DNA from: Leptospiraceae bacterium
GTDB lineage: Bacteria > Spirochaetota > Leptospiria > Leptospirales > Leptonemataceae
Assembly (NCBI GenBank): GCA_020440935.1
Contig: JAGRNC010000028.1
Location: 1-13,150 of the forward strand
Reading direction: 5' to 3'
DNA length: 13,150 nt
The notes beneath the pieces were generated by a model. The model was given only the letters and a program-made list of their open reading frames with translations. It ran no database searches and was not told where the DNA came from. The first letter of the stretch is position 1; every line of letters begins with the position of its first letter. Positions 1 to 6,161 of this stretch are shown here, piece after piece. The position numbers and the translations under genes were made by a program.

Positions 1-36
1 TGATCGGGTACGTTTGTTTATAAGAGGCAGAGACTA

Positions 37-792
37 ATGGAAGCAACAATAGAAACATTTGAATCGGAAGTACTGAACAAATCGCATTCGGCGCCGGTAC
101 TGGTAGATTTCTGGGCACCGTGGTGCGGACCATGCCGGATGCTTGGTCCCATCCTGGAAAAGCTTGCAGCTGAGGCAGAGGGAGCCTGGCATCTGGTGAA
201 GGTAAACACCGATGAGCAACAGGAGCTGGCCCTCAGGTACCAGGTTTCGGGCATTCCGCATTGTGTTCTGTTCGTGGATGGAAAGCCCGCCGATCAGTTT
301 ACCGGCGCCCTACCCGAACATATGCTCCGCGATTTTCTGGCAAAGCACGTACAGGATGAAAGTGCGAAGGCCCTGGAGGAAATGGCCAGCGCCGATCCCA
401 TCGGAGCGGCCCGGCAAATCCTGGAGAGCGGCGCGGAGGATCGCCATAGCGAATTGCTATGGAATGCCGCCCGCGAAATGCTTCGACAGGGGGACACGGA
501 CGATCTAAAGGAAACCGTTCAGTCCATCACAGCGGCCGCCCTGGTAAGCGAAAAGAGCGCCCTGCTCACTCTGCTGGACGCAGGCCTTACTACCGAGGAA
601 CTAGCCTCTCTCGGAAAACTGTTTGGAAGCGAACAAGAAATTCGGGATGTGCTTGACCAAATGCTGAAATCTCTCGAAACAAATAAGGCAAAGCATGAAA
701 AAGACAGACTGATTGCCAGCTTCTACTTACTCGGCCAGAGCCATCCATTGGTAAACGAGTACCGAAAGAAAATGGCCCAGATACTGTTCTAG
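37..792 (+). CDS. Thioredoxin-domain protein with helical C-terminal domain (CnoX/YbbN-like)
   Basis: Residues 1-105 form a thioredoxin domain: a canonical WCGPC redox motif at residues 29-33 (C30 and C33) and the cis-proline loop SGIP ending at P74. Residues 110-251 are mostly helical, rich in Ala/Leu/Glu, and resemble the TPR-like tail of CnoX (YbbN), a chaperone-linked thioredoxin-like protein. At 251 aa it is far longer than a plain thioredoxin (about 105 aa) and slightly shorter than E. coli CnoX. Unlike E. coli CnoX it keeps both active-site cysteines, so disulfide reductase activity is plausible. There is no signal peptide, so it should be cytoplasmic. An AGAGG lies 9 bases before the ATG. 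A third cysteine, C76, sits just after the cis-proline. The phosphatase gene follows 44 bases later, which suggests co-transcription. The family call is firm; the chaperone role is inferred. Confidence 0.88.
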   Translation: MEATIETFESEVLNKSHSAPVLVDFWAPWCGPCRMLGPILEKLAAEAEGAWHLVKVNTDEQQELALRYQVSGIPHCVLFVDGKPADQFTGALPEHMLRDFLAKHVQDESAKALEEMASADPIGAARQILESGAEDRHSELLWNAAREMLRQGDTDDLKETVQSITAAALVSEKSALLTLLDAGLTTEELASLGKLFGSEQEIRDVLDQMLKSLETNKAKHEKDRLIASFYLLGQSHPLVNEYRKKMAQILF

Positions 793-836
793 TCGTCCCC
801 CGGAATAGAACCAATCCCAGAAAATTCAGGAAAGCC

Positions 837-1343
837 ATGAGTACCAACGGAGATAAGACCTCTATCCTTTTCGTATGCCACGGGAACATCTGTCGATCGC
901 CCGCTGCGGAGGGAGCCTTCCGCCATTTAATCCGAAAATATGGAGTGTCTGACGAATTCTATGTTGATTCAGCGGGTACCAGCGCTTACCATATTGGCGA
1001 GATTCCACATCCAGATACCCGCAAAGCAGCATCCGAAGCAGGAATCAAACTGGAGCATCGGGCAAGACAGTATACCGCATTCGATCTGGAACGATTTGAC
1101 TACGTTCTGGCTATGGACCGTCACAACTACGAAGACATCCTTGCCTCCACCGGCAGCGAAGAGGAAAAGAATCGTGTTTTTCTATACCGCAAGTTTGATC
1201 CAGAGGTAGAGGGCGCCCGCATTCCTGATGTTCCGGATCCGTACTATGGCGGTTATGCCGGTTTCCGCGAGGTTCAGCGCATTGTGGGCCGAACCTCCGA
1301 AAGCCTGCTGGAATGGATTCGCGCACGTCAGCCGGTTCGCTAA
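837..1343 (+). CDS. Low-molecular-weight protein tyrosine phosphatase
   Basis: This cytoplasmic enzyme hydrolyses phosphotyrosine (or phospho-arginine in some relatives). The P-loop is C-HGNIC-R-S, with nucleophile C14 and R20, near the N-terminus as the family requires. The general acid is D134 in DPYYGG. At 168 aa the length is normal. A second P-loop cysteine, C19, could form a protective disulfide with C14, as known for several LMW-PTPs. The bacterial relatives are either Wzb/Ptp phosphatases paired with a tyrosine kinase in capsule loci, or stand-alone enzymes. No kinase or polysaccharide gene is present here, so its partner is unknown. The start ATG has AGGAAA just upstream. Upstream lies the thioredoxin-like gene. 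Downstream, a 118-base spacer leads to the histidine kinase. Confidence 0.92.
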   Translation: MSTNGDKTSILFVCHGNICRSPAAEGAFRHLIRKYGVSDEFYVDSAGTSAYHIGEIPHPDTRKAASEAGIKLEHRARQYTAFDLERFDYVLAMDRHNYEDILASTGSEEEKNRVFLYRKFDPEVEGARIPDVPDPYYGGYAGFREVQRIVGRTSESLLEWIRARQPVR

Positions 1344-1421
1344 TCGGCCGCTCCGGTTTTTCCGTTGCTTCCTCCAGGGATTTGTAATTCTATTCCCATC
1401 GGTATTTTGCCGGAGGCTTTG

Positions 1422-1481
1422 ATGGGCCTCAAATCCATTGCCAGCGCCAGGAGAGGAACCATTGGCCGCCCAGAACGATGA
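1422..1481 (+). other. Possible 19-codon leader ORF overlapping the kinase start
   Basis: The best Shine-Dalgarno in this spacer (CGGAGG, 1411-1416) serves an ATG at 1422 with 5-base spacing. That ATG is not in the kinase frame. It opens a 19-codon ORF ending at TGA 1479-1481, overlapping the kinase start in a different frame. It could be a translated leader coupling into the kinase, or chance. The peptide (starts MGLKSIASARRG) has no recognisable feature. CCTCC at 1372-1376 could pair with this Shine-Dalgarno. Confidence 0.2.
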
Positions 1482-2202
1482 TCCAATAAAGCGATCCGCC
1501 GAATTGACTCGATTATTTAGGACTCTGAACCACGATGTGAAGAGCCCGTTGCATGCCATTGAAACCCTGTCCTCCATGTATTGCGAAGACCCGGATTCGT
1601 TTTCCCCCGAAGAAAAGCAATCCTTTGTGTTTGAAATCAATCGATCCGTGCATGGAATCAACGAAACCGTTGCGGGCATCATGCACTGGCTTGATTATCA
1701 CCGCACTCGAGATGAGCTACCTCGCATAGAGACGGATGTTTCCCTTGCAGTAGCCGAGGCCATTCGAATGGTCCAGTCATCCCTACAATCGAAGAACATT
1801 GAGCTGATCCGTGAACTCCCTGCAGATGGCAAGGACGTGACCGAATACAAAGGCTCCCTGGCACAGATTGTTCGCACGCTTCTAAGTAATGCCATTAAAT
1901 ACTCGCACGCTGGCGGCAAGGCTATATTGCGCGTTCAGGAAAGCGACTCTGCCCCCAGCATTTTTATAGAAGTAGAAGACTTTGGTGTAGGGCTGGACGA
2001 ACAAGTTCGGGATGGCCTTTTTGACTACACGAAGCGTACAATGAAAGAGGGCACCTCGGGCGAAAAAGGGGCCGGCCTCGGCTTATTACTGGCCCGTGAT
2101 ATCGCGCAGCAAAACAGCGCCAGTCTGGATGTGTTTCCAAAAGAAGGCCCCGGGGCCCTGTTTCGTCTGCTCTGGCCTGTGCGAATAGAGCAGAATCTAT
2201 GA
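1462..2202 (+). CDS. Soluble sensor histidine kinase (HisKA + HATPase_c), no sensor domain
   Basis: The protein is a bare kinase core. An H-box (NHDVKSPLHAIETL) places the phospho-acceptor at H24. The N-box is around N143 (SNAIKYS), the G1 box is DFGVG (173-177) and the G2 box GAGLGLLLA begins at 203. There is no transmembrane segment, PAS, GAF or HAMP region before the H-box, so it must be cytoplasmic and receive its signal through another protein or an unseen ligand. I chose the TTG at 1462 because AGGAGAGG (1449-1456) sits 5 bases before it. A TTG at 1438 is also open but has no close Shine-Dalgarno. No in-frame ATG is possible because TGA 1420-1422 closes the frame. There is no receiver-domain gene anywhere in the window, so it is an orphan kinase here. 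Its stop overlaps a minicistron start (ATGA). Confidence 0.85.
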   Translation: MAAQNDDPIKRSAELTRLFRTLNHDVKSPLHAIETLSSMYCEDPDSFSPEEKQSFVFEINRSVHGINETVAGIMHWLDYHRTRDELPRIETDVSLAVAEAIRMVQSSLQSKNIELIRELPADGKDVTEYKGSLAQIVRTLLSNAIKYSHAGGKAILRVQESDSAPSIFIEVEDFGVGLDEQVRDGLFDYTKRTMKEGTSGEKGAGLGLLLARDIAQQNSASLDVFPKEGPGALFRLLWPVRIEQNL

Positions 2203-2249
2203 ACGGCCCGGCAAACCAAACGCTCAGTAAACCAGAGAAAATGAAATGA
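2199..2249 (+). other. Possible 16-codon bridging minicistron
   Basis: An ATG at 2199 overlaps the kinase stop (ATGA, 2199-2202). It reads 16 codons (starts MNGPANQTLS) to a TGA at 2247-2249, which in turn overlaps the HMG-CoA lyase ATG (ATGA, 2246-2249). Its two ends fit the two junctions exactly, which is what a translational-coupling relay would look like. The peptide has no recognisable motif, no strong Shine-Dalgarno is visible, and chance is a real alternative. Confidence 0.25.
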
Positions 2250-3151
2250 TTCGAATCTGCGAAGTAGGTCCGCGCGACGGACTACAAAATGAAAAAACTC
2301 CGATCGAAACCAAACAAAAGATCGAATTCATCCACAAGCTTGCAAAGGCCGGTCTGAAAACCATCGAAGCCACTTCCTTTGTGAGGCCAGGAGCGATTCC
2401 TCAACTTTCGGATGCGAAAGAGGTGTACGAAGGCCTATCGGACCTAACCGGCTCCGGTGAATTTCCTGTTCTTATACCAAATACCAGAGGATTGGAAAAC
2501 GCTCTGGAATGCGGCGTCCGATCCATCGCTGTGTTCACTGCTACGAGTAACTCATTTACCCTAAAGAATACGAATGCAACCCGTGAAGAAAGTATGGAAC
2601 GCATTCGCGCCATCGTCAGCGCATTGCGGTCCCTGGGAATGCAGAATGAAGTCCGCATACGCGGATATATCAGCACTGTGGTAGACTGCCCTTACGAAGG
2701 CCCGCAGGATCCTGCGATGGCCGCAGAAATGGCAAGCCAGCTTCTTGATCTTGGATGTTTTGAGATTTCCCTGGGCGAAACCATTGGCACGGCTGTTCCG
2801 GCAGATATTCGACGACTGCTTGATTCAGTGCTTGCATCGATTCCAGCCGAGCGCCTGGCCGGTCATTACCATGATACCAGGGGCACTGCTCTGGCTAACG
2901 TCTTCGCTTCCCTGGATTACGGCATTCGTAGCTTCGATTCCAGCGCCGGGGGTATGGGAGGCTGTCCCTATGCTCCGGGCGCTGCAGGAAACCTGGCCAC
3001 CGAGGATCTAGTGTACAGCCTGGAGCGATCGGGCATGACTACTGGCGTTGATCTGGAGCTTCTAGCCGAAGCTACCTCCTATATCGAGCAGGCTGTAGGC
3101 CGACCTTCCACCTCCCGAGTGTACCAGGCCCTAAAGGCAAAACGCAAATGA
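2246..3151 (+). CDS. Hydroxymethylglutaryl-CoA lyase
   Basis: It cleaves HMG-CoA to acetoacetate and acetyl-CoA, the last step of leucine breakdown. The TIM-barrel HMGL family markers are all present: EVGPRDGLQNE with R10 and D11, E41 in IEATSFV, the metal ligands H207 and H209 in GHYHDT, and the signature GGCPYAPGAAGNLATED with catalytic C240 and N249. The 301-aa length matches bacterial MvaB. Homocitrate and isopropylmalate synthases share the fold but lack this cysteine signature. The ATG at 2246 has only a weak purine-rich stretch upstream and may rely on coupling from the ORF that ends over it. Its own stop overlaps the panC start (ATGA). The other leucine-degradation genes (methylcrotonyl-CoA carboxylase, isovaleryl-CoA dehydrogenase) are not in the window. 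Confidence 0.93.
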   Translation: MIRICEVGPRDGLQNEKTPIETKQKIEFIHKLAKAGLKTIEATSFVRPGAIPQLSDAKEVYEGLSDLTGSGEFPVLIPNTRGLENALECGVRSIAVFTATSNSFTLKNTNATREESMERIRAIVSALRSLGMQNEVRIRGYISTVVDCPYEGPQDPAMAAEMASQLLDLGCFEISLGETIGTAVPADIRRLLDSVLASIPAERLAGHYHDTRGTALANVFASLDYGIRSFDSSAGGMGGCPYAPGAAGNLATEDLVYSLERSGMTTGVDLELLAEATSYIEQAVGRPSTSRVYQALKAKRK

Positions 3152-4014
3152 AATCCTACCAGACCATCGACGATATTCGCGCAGCCGTCCATTCAGCCAA
3201 GCAGGCCGGCAAAACGGTGGGCCTCGTTCCTACCATGGGTTTTTTGCACGAAGGGCACCTGGAGCTGATCCGGCAATCCAAACAGGATTGCGATGCAACT
3301 GTAGTATCAATCTTTGTAAACCCCACGCAGTTCAACGATGCTTCCGATTACCAGAACTACCCGGTAGACATCAAACGGGATCTGGACCTGCTTGCGAACG
3401 AAAATGTCGATTTGGTTTTCCTTCCCAATCCGCAGGAAATGTATCCGGAAGATCTGCCCGAGCTTAAGATGTCCATGCCTTCCCTTACGGCCAACCTGTG
3501 CGGCAAATTCCGGCCCGGTCATTTTGATGGGGTACTTCTGGTAGTCTCCAAACTGTTTCAGATTGTGAGTCCATCCAACGCTTACTTCGGCTTAAAGGAT
3601 TATCAGCAGTATCTGGTAATTCATGCCATGGCCCGGGCGCTTAACTTTCCGGTAAAAGTCCTGGGCTGCGAAACCATAAGAGAAGAGGACGGCCTGGCCA
3701 TGAGCTCTCGAAACGCCAGACTGTCCCAGAAGGCCCGTGGTCATGCAGCGCTCATTCCCAGAGCGCTCAATCTTGTGCAAAAGACTCTACAGGATCGGCG
3801 GGGCCGGCCGTCGGTGGACTGCGCCGAGTTGTGCGAAATTGCCTGGGATGTAGTAGAATCCGGAACCCTGAACCGCGTGGAGTACATGGACATAGTCGAT
3901 CCAAACACTCTTGAGATATTGGAAACTCTCGTTCCCGATCAAGAGGCGCGAATAGCAACGGCGGTCTTCTGCGACGGCGTACGGCTCATTGACAATAGAT
4001 CCATCCAATTCTGA
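3148..4014 (+). CDS. panC: Pantoate--beta-alanine ligase (pantothenate synthetase)
   Basis: It joins pantoate and beta-alanine using ATP to make pantothenate (vitamin B5), the precursor of coenzyme A, in the cytoplasm. Visible motifs in order: VPTMGFLHEGH (residues 27-37, the HxGH nucleotide-binding signature with H34 and H37), FVNPTQF (56-62), FGLKDYQQ (147-154) and MSSRNARL (185-192, the KMSKS-like loop). The 288-aa length is normal. The start overlaps the HMG-CoA lyase stop as ATGA, so translation is probably coupled; AAAGG lies 10 bases upstream. panB, panD and panE are absent from the window. The pairing with HMG-CoA lyase has a loose CoA theme but is probably only operon packing. Confidence 0.96.
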   Translation: MKSYQTIDDIRAAVHSAKQAGKTVGLVPTMGFLHEGHLELIRQSKQDCDATVVSIFVNPTQFNDASDYQNYPVDIKRDLDLLANENVDLVFLPNPQEMYPEDLPELKMSMPSLTANLCGKFRPGHFDGVLLVVSKLFQIVSPSNAYFGLKDYQQYLVIHAMARALNFPVKVLGCETIREEDGLAMSSRNARLSQKARGHAALIPRALNLVQKTLQDRRGRPSVDCAELCEIAWDVVESGTLNRVEYMDIVDPNTLEILETLVPDQEARIATAVFCDGVRLIDNRSIQF

Positions 4015-4047
4015 TTGACCAAAAAATTTCCGAAAGCATGCTTCGTC

Positions 4048-5100
4048 ATGCGATTGAAAACGATCCTTTTTCTGGTAGTTGCAATTCCGATTGTACTGAT
4101 TGCAATTTTCTTCCTATATAGTTACATTCAAAGTCCGCCAGATTCGGGGCGCGATTTGTCCCTGCAAAAAGGGATTCCTTATCCGGCATTGATGGCCCAT
4201 CGAGGAGTGGCAGGAGTGGCTCCAGAAGAGACTACCCCATCCTACCTGCTGGCAAGAGAATTGGGAGCCGACTATCTGGAAGGAGACATTCAGCGAACAA
4301 AGGACGGAGTCCTAATCTGCCTTCATGATGACAGCCTTATTCGGACAACCAATATCGAAGAGATCTATCCCGATCGAAAAGACAACACTGTAAATCAATT
4401 CACCTATGCCGAGTTGCTCAAGCTGGATGCAGGTTCGGACTTCAACGAAATGCATCCGGAATGGGCCCGACCATCATTTAAAGGATTAAAGATTATCACA
4501 CTGGATCAGTTAGTCGATATCGCCGAGGGCGGCATTAATCGGCCGGGGCTTTACCTGGAAACAAAATCCCCCGAGCGATATCCAGGCATAGAAAAGGACA
4601 TAGTAGCCCTGCTTACCCGGCGCGGATGGATCGGCAAGCCGACGCAGCAAGTGGAATCGCTGGAAGAAGAAGAGTCAAAGCCCGCCGCGCCCGCAGTGCA
4701 GGTGCGAAACATGGCTGGACGTATCATCTTTCAGTCTTTTTCCATTGATAGTCTGCACGCATTTCAGGAGCTCGCGCCCGACGTTCCGCGCGTTTACCTT
4801 TTTGATCAAGAAATGGTAGAAGAGGCCGGTGGCTTTCCTGCGATCCTCGATCGCGCACAAACGGCGAGCGCCGATGCAGGCCCCTCCGGTTACATGGCCT
4901 GGCCCTGGTATACTTCGCAGATCCATGCCAGAGGTATGATTGTTCACTACTACACCATCAATCAATCCTGGCAAATGTGGCTCATTCATCAGTTCGGCGC
5001 CGATGGAATATTCACCGATCGAATCGACATCGCATTGGACTACTTTGGTCGATTAAAGTCAGCCAATCTAGAAGACTACTTCAAACGCATCAACTACTGA
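4048..5100 (+). CDS. Membrane-anchored glycerophosphodiester phosphodiesterase
   Basis: It hydrolyses glycerophosphodiesters to glycerol-3-phosphate and an alcohol. The N-terminus MRLKTILFLV begins a single hydrophobic segment (about residues 3-26) without a lipobox cysteine, so it is likely a signal anchor with the catalytic domain outside the cytoplasm. GDPD motifs: MAHRG with H51 and R52, PEET with E60/E61, E78 and D80 in LEGDIQ, the HD pair H93-D94, RTTN, LETKSP near 170-175, and GADGIFTDR near the C-terminus. Residues about 199-221 are an acidic, Pro/Ala-rich insertion between barrel elements. The ATG at 4048 gives a natural signal-anchor start. A TTG at 4015, directly after the panC stop, would add 11 residues. 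Neither start has a clear Shine-Dalgarno. An inverted repeat follows and probably ends the transcript. Confidence 0.9.
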   Translation: MRLKTILFLVVAIPIVLIAIFFLYSYIQSPPDSGRDLSLQKGIPYPALMAHRGVAGVAPEETTPSYLLARELGADYLEGDIQRTKDGVLICLHDDSLIRTTNIEEIYPDRKDNTVNQFTYAELLKLDAGSDFNEMHPEWARPSFKGLKIITLDQLVDIAEGGINRPGLYLETKSPERYPGIEKDIVALLTRRGWIGKPTQQVESLEEEESKPAAPAVQVRNMAGRIIFQSFSIDSLHAFQELAPDVPRVYLFDQEMVEEAGGFPAILDRAQTASADAGPSGYMAWPWYTSQIHARGMIVHYYTINQSWQMWLIHQFGADGIFTDRIDIALDYFGRLKSANLEDYFKRINY

Positions 5101-5112
5101 TCACCCATGGCT

Positions 5113-5155
5113 GCCTGCTAAGTATTTATATACTATCTATACTTGCTTAGCAGGC
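5113..5155 (+). terminator. Perfect 10-bp inverted repeat after the phosphodiesterase gene
   Basis: GCCTGCTAAG (5113-5122) pairs perfectly with CTTAGCAGGC (5146-5155) around an AT-rich 23-base loop. It begins 12 bases after the preceding stop codon and 90 bases before glnB. A short TTTT occurs only 8 bases beyond the stem, so this is not a textbook intrinsic terminator. An end-of-transcript or mRNA-stabilising structure is the likeliest role; a protein-binding palindrome is possible. Confidence 0.5.
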
Positions 5156-5198
5156 CTCACCGTTTTGTGCAAAAAAGTCCTTGCCACGAGCTTTGAGC

Positions 5199-5218
5199 GA
5201 CGATAACCTACTATCGTC
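5199..5218 (+). promoter_or_regulatory. Small perfect hairpin in the glnB leader
   Basis: GACGATA (5199-5205) and TATCGTC (5212-5218) form a perfect 7-bp inverted repeat with a 6-base loop. It ends 16 bases before the glnB Shine-Dalgarno (GGGAGG, 5235-5240). It could be an operator or a leader structure. A weak promoter-like pair, TTGCCA (5181-5186) and TAACCT (5204-5209) at 17-base spacing, would place it across the start of transcription, but the -10 match is poor. Confidence 0.3.
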
Positions 5219-5245
5219 TATTGACGCCTCACGCGGGAGGACCGC

Positions 5246-5590
5246 ATGAAAAAAATCGAAGCAATCATCAAGCCGTTTAAGCTGGAGCCCGTCAAAGAAG
5301 CTCTGGTAAATGCGGGAATCCACGGCATGACCATTCAAGAGGTCAAAGGGTTCGGGCGGCAGAAGGGCCATCAGGAAGTCTTTCGCGGTGCGGAATACAC
5401 CGTAGATTTCTTGCCCAAGGTGCTGATTACAATTATCGTCGAAGATAACATCGTAGATGATGTAATCGAAGTAATCACCGAAGAAGGCCGCACCGGAAAC
5501 ATTGGCGATGGAAAGATAATCATTACGGAAGTGCAACAGATTGTGCGCATCCGAACCGGAGAGAAAGGGGAAGCTGCGGTAAAAAGCTAG
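5246..5590 (+). CDS. glnB: Nitrogen regulatory protein PII
   Basis: PII is a trimeric cytoplasmic sensor of 2-oxoglutarate and ATP/ADP that binds transporters, enzymes and regulators of nitrogen use. The 114-aa sequence is full length and begins MKKIEAIIKPFKL as usual. The T-loop carries FRGAEYTVDFLPK with Y51, the uridylylation site of proteobacterial PII; position 46, usually tyrosine, is phenylalanine. The C-terminal signature TGNIGDGKIII keeps K90, though position 85 is N instead of the common K, and R101 and R103 follow in VRIRTGE. GGGAGG sits 5 bases before the ATG. No amtB is adjacent. Instead the next gene starts 7 bases after the stop and leads into a sodium:solute symporter, so PII may regulate that transporter or its pathway. 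GlnB and GlnK cannot be told apart by sequence alone. Confidence 0.95.
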   Translation: MKKIEAIIKPFKLEPVKEALVNAGIHGMTIQEVKGFGRQKGHQEVFRGAEYTVDFLPKVLITIIVEDNIVDDVIEVITEEGRTGNIGDGKIIITEVQQIVRIRTGEKGEAAVKS

Positions 5591-5597
5591 CGGATTC

Positions 5598-6161
5598 GTG
5601 TATAGTAAAAGAGCAGCCATACTGATTTCTTGTATACTAACCGTGGTTTCGATCACGGTTCTTTCTGCGGCCCCCTCTGAATCACAAAGCAATCATCTGC
5701 AGCTGAGTGCAAATCTGGAAGGCAATCCGCCCGTTTCGCATGCAGGTTTCTTTACGCTCCACTGGAGGCCGGACGTTCGCAAGGGCGAGCAACGCTATTT
5801 GCTTGTAGAATCTAGATCGCCTGACTTTCGAGATCCAACGGTTTTCTTATTCGGAACAGATCAATCCATTGCAATGAGCGGAAAGCTCGATGGCGATCTG
5901 TATTACTCGGTGTTCCTTCTTGCACCAGTCCAGAAGAATGAGCCCCATTCCATAGACCCATCGCTCTCTTCCGATGTGGATGCGGTGTTAAAGGAATATC
6001 CAGACTATCGGGCGGTAGAACATTCGGCCCCTTTCCACATTCGCATCGATCATTACAGCCTGGCCACCGCATTCGGATACTTTGGCGCCGGTGCATTCTT
6101 ATTTCTAATTACAGGCCTCGTAATTCTCATTGGAACCTATCGCAGCAAGGAGGACTCATGA
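5598..6161 (+). CDS. Single-pass membrane protein with Fn3-like outer domain, upstream of symporter
   Basis: I do not recognise a named family. The layout is type I membrane: a basic start and hydrophobic signal peptide (about residues 5-24), a soluble extracytoplasmic region of about 130 residues, one transmembrane helix (about 156-180) and a short charged tail. The outer region has a beta-sandwich flavour recalling fibronectin type III (GFFTLHW near 50-56, then RYLLVESRS and YYSVFLL), but this is weak. The start is GTG, 7 bases after the glnB stop, with AGCGGA just upstream. Its last codons carry the strong Shine-Dalgarno (AAGGAGG, 6147-6153) of the symporter, and its stop overlaps that start (ATGA). 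The tight coupling suggests an accessory subunit or substrate-docking partner of the transporter; this is inference. Confidence 0.75.
   Translation: MYSKRAAILISCILTVVSITVLSAAPSESQSNHLQLSANLEGNPPVSHAGFFTLHWRPDVRKGEQRYLLVESRSPDFRDPTVFLFGTDQSIAMSGKLDGDLYYSVFLLAPVQKNEPHSIDPSLSSDVDAVLKEYPDYRAVEHSAPFHIRIDHYSLATAFGYFGAGAFLFLITGLVILIGTYRSKEDS

Noticed and set aside
1182..1682. Minus-strand frame of 166 codons across the phosphatase/kinase junction
   Set aside because: It overlaps two genes with intact catalytic motifs and gives no recognisable protein.
4015..4047. TTG at 4015 as the phosphodiesterase start
   Set aside because: It directly follows the panC stop without a Shine-Dalgarno. The ATG at 4048 gives a typical signal-anchor start. 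The TTG stays possible.
5101..5245. Sigma-54 promoter expected before a PII gene
   Set aside because: I found no GG-N10-GC element of the TGGCAC-N5-TTGC type in either orientation of this spacer.
5147..5692. Long open frame of 181 codons on the minus strand covering all of glnB
   Set aside because: It is the shadow of glnB, whose protein is unmistakably conserved. The antisense product shows no motif and there is no minus-strand ribosome site I trust.
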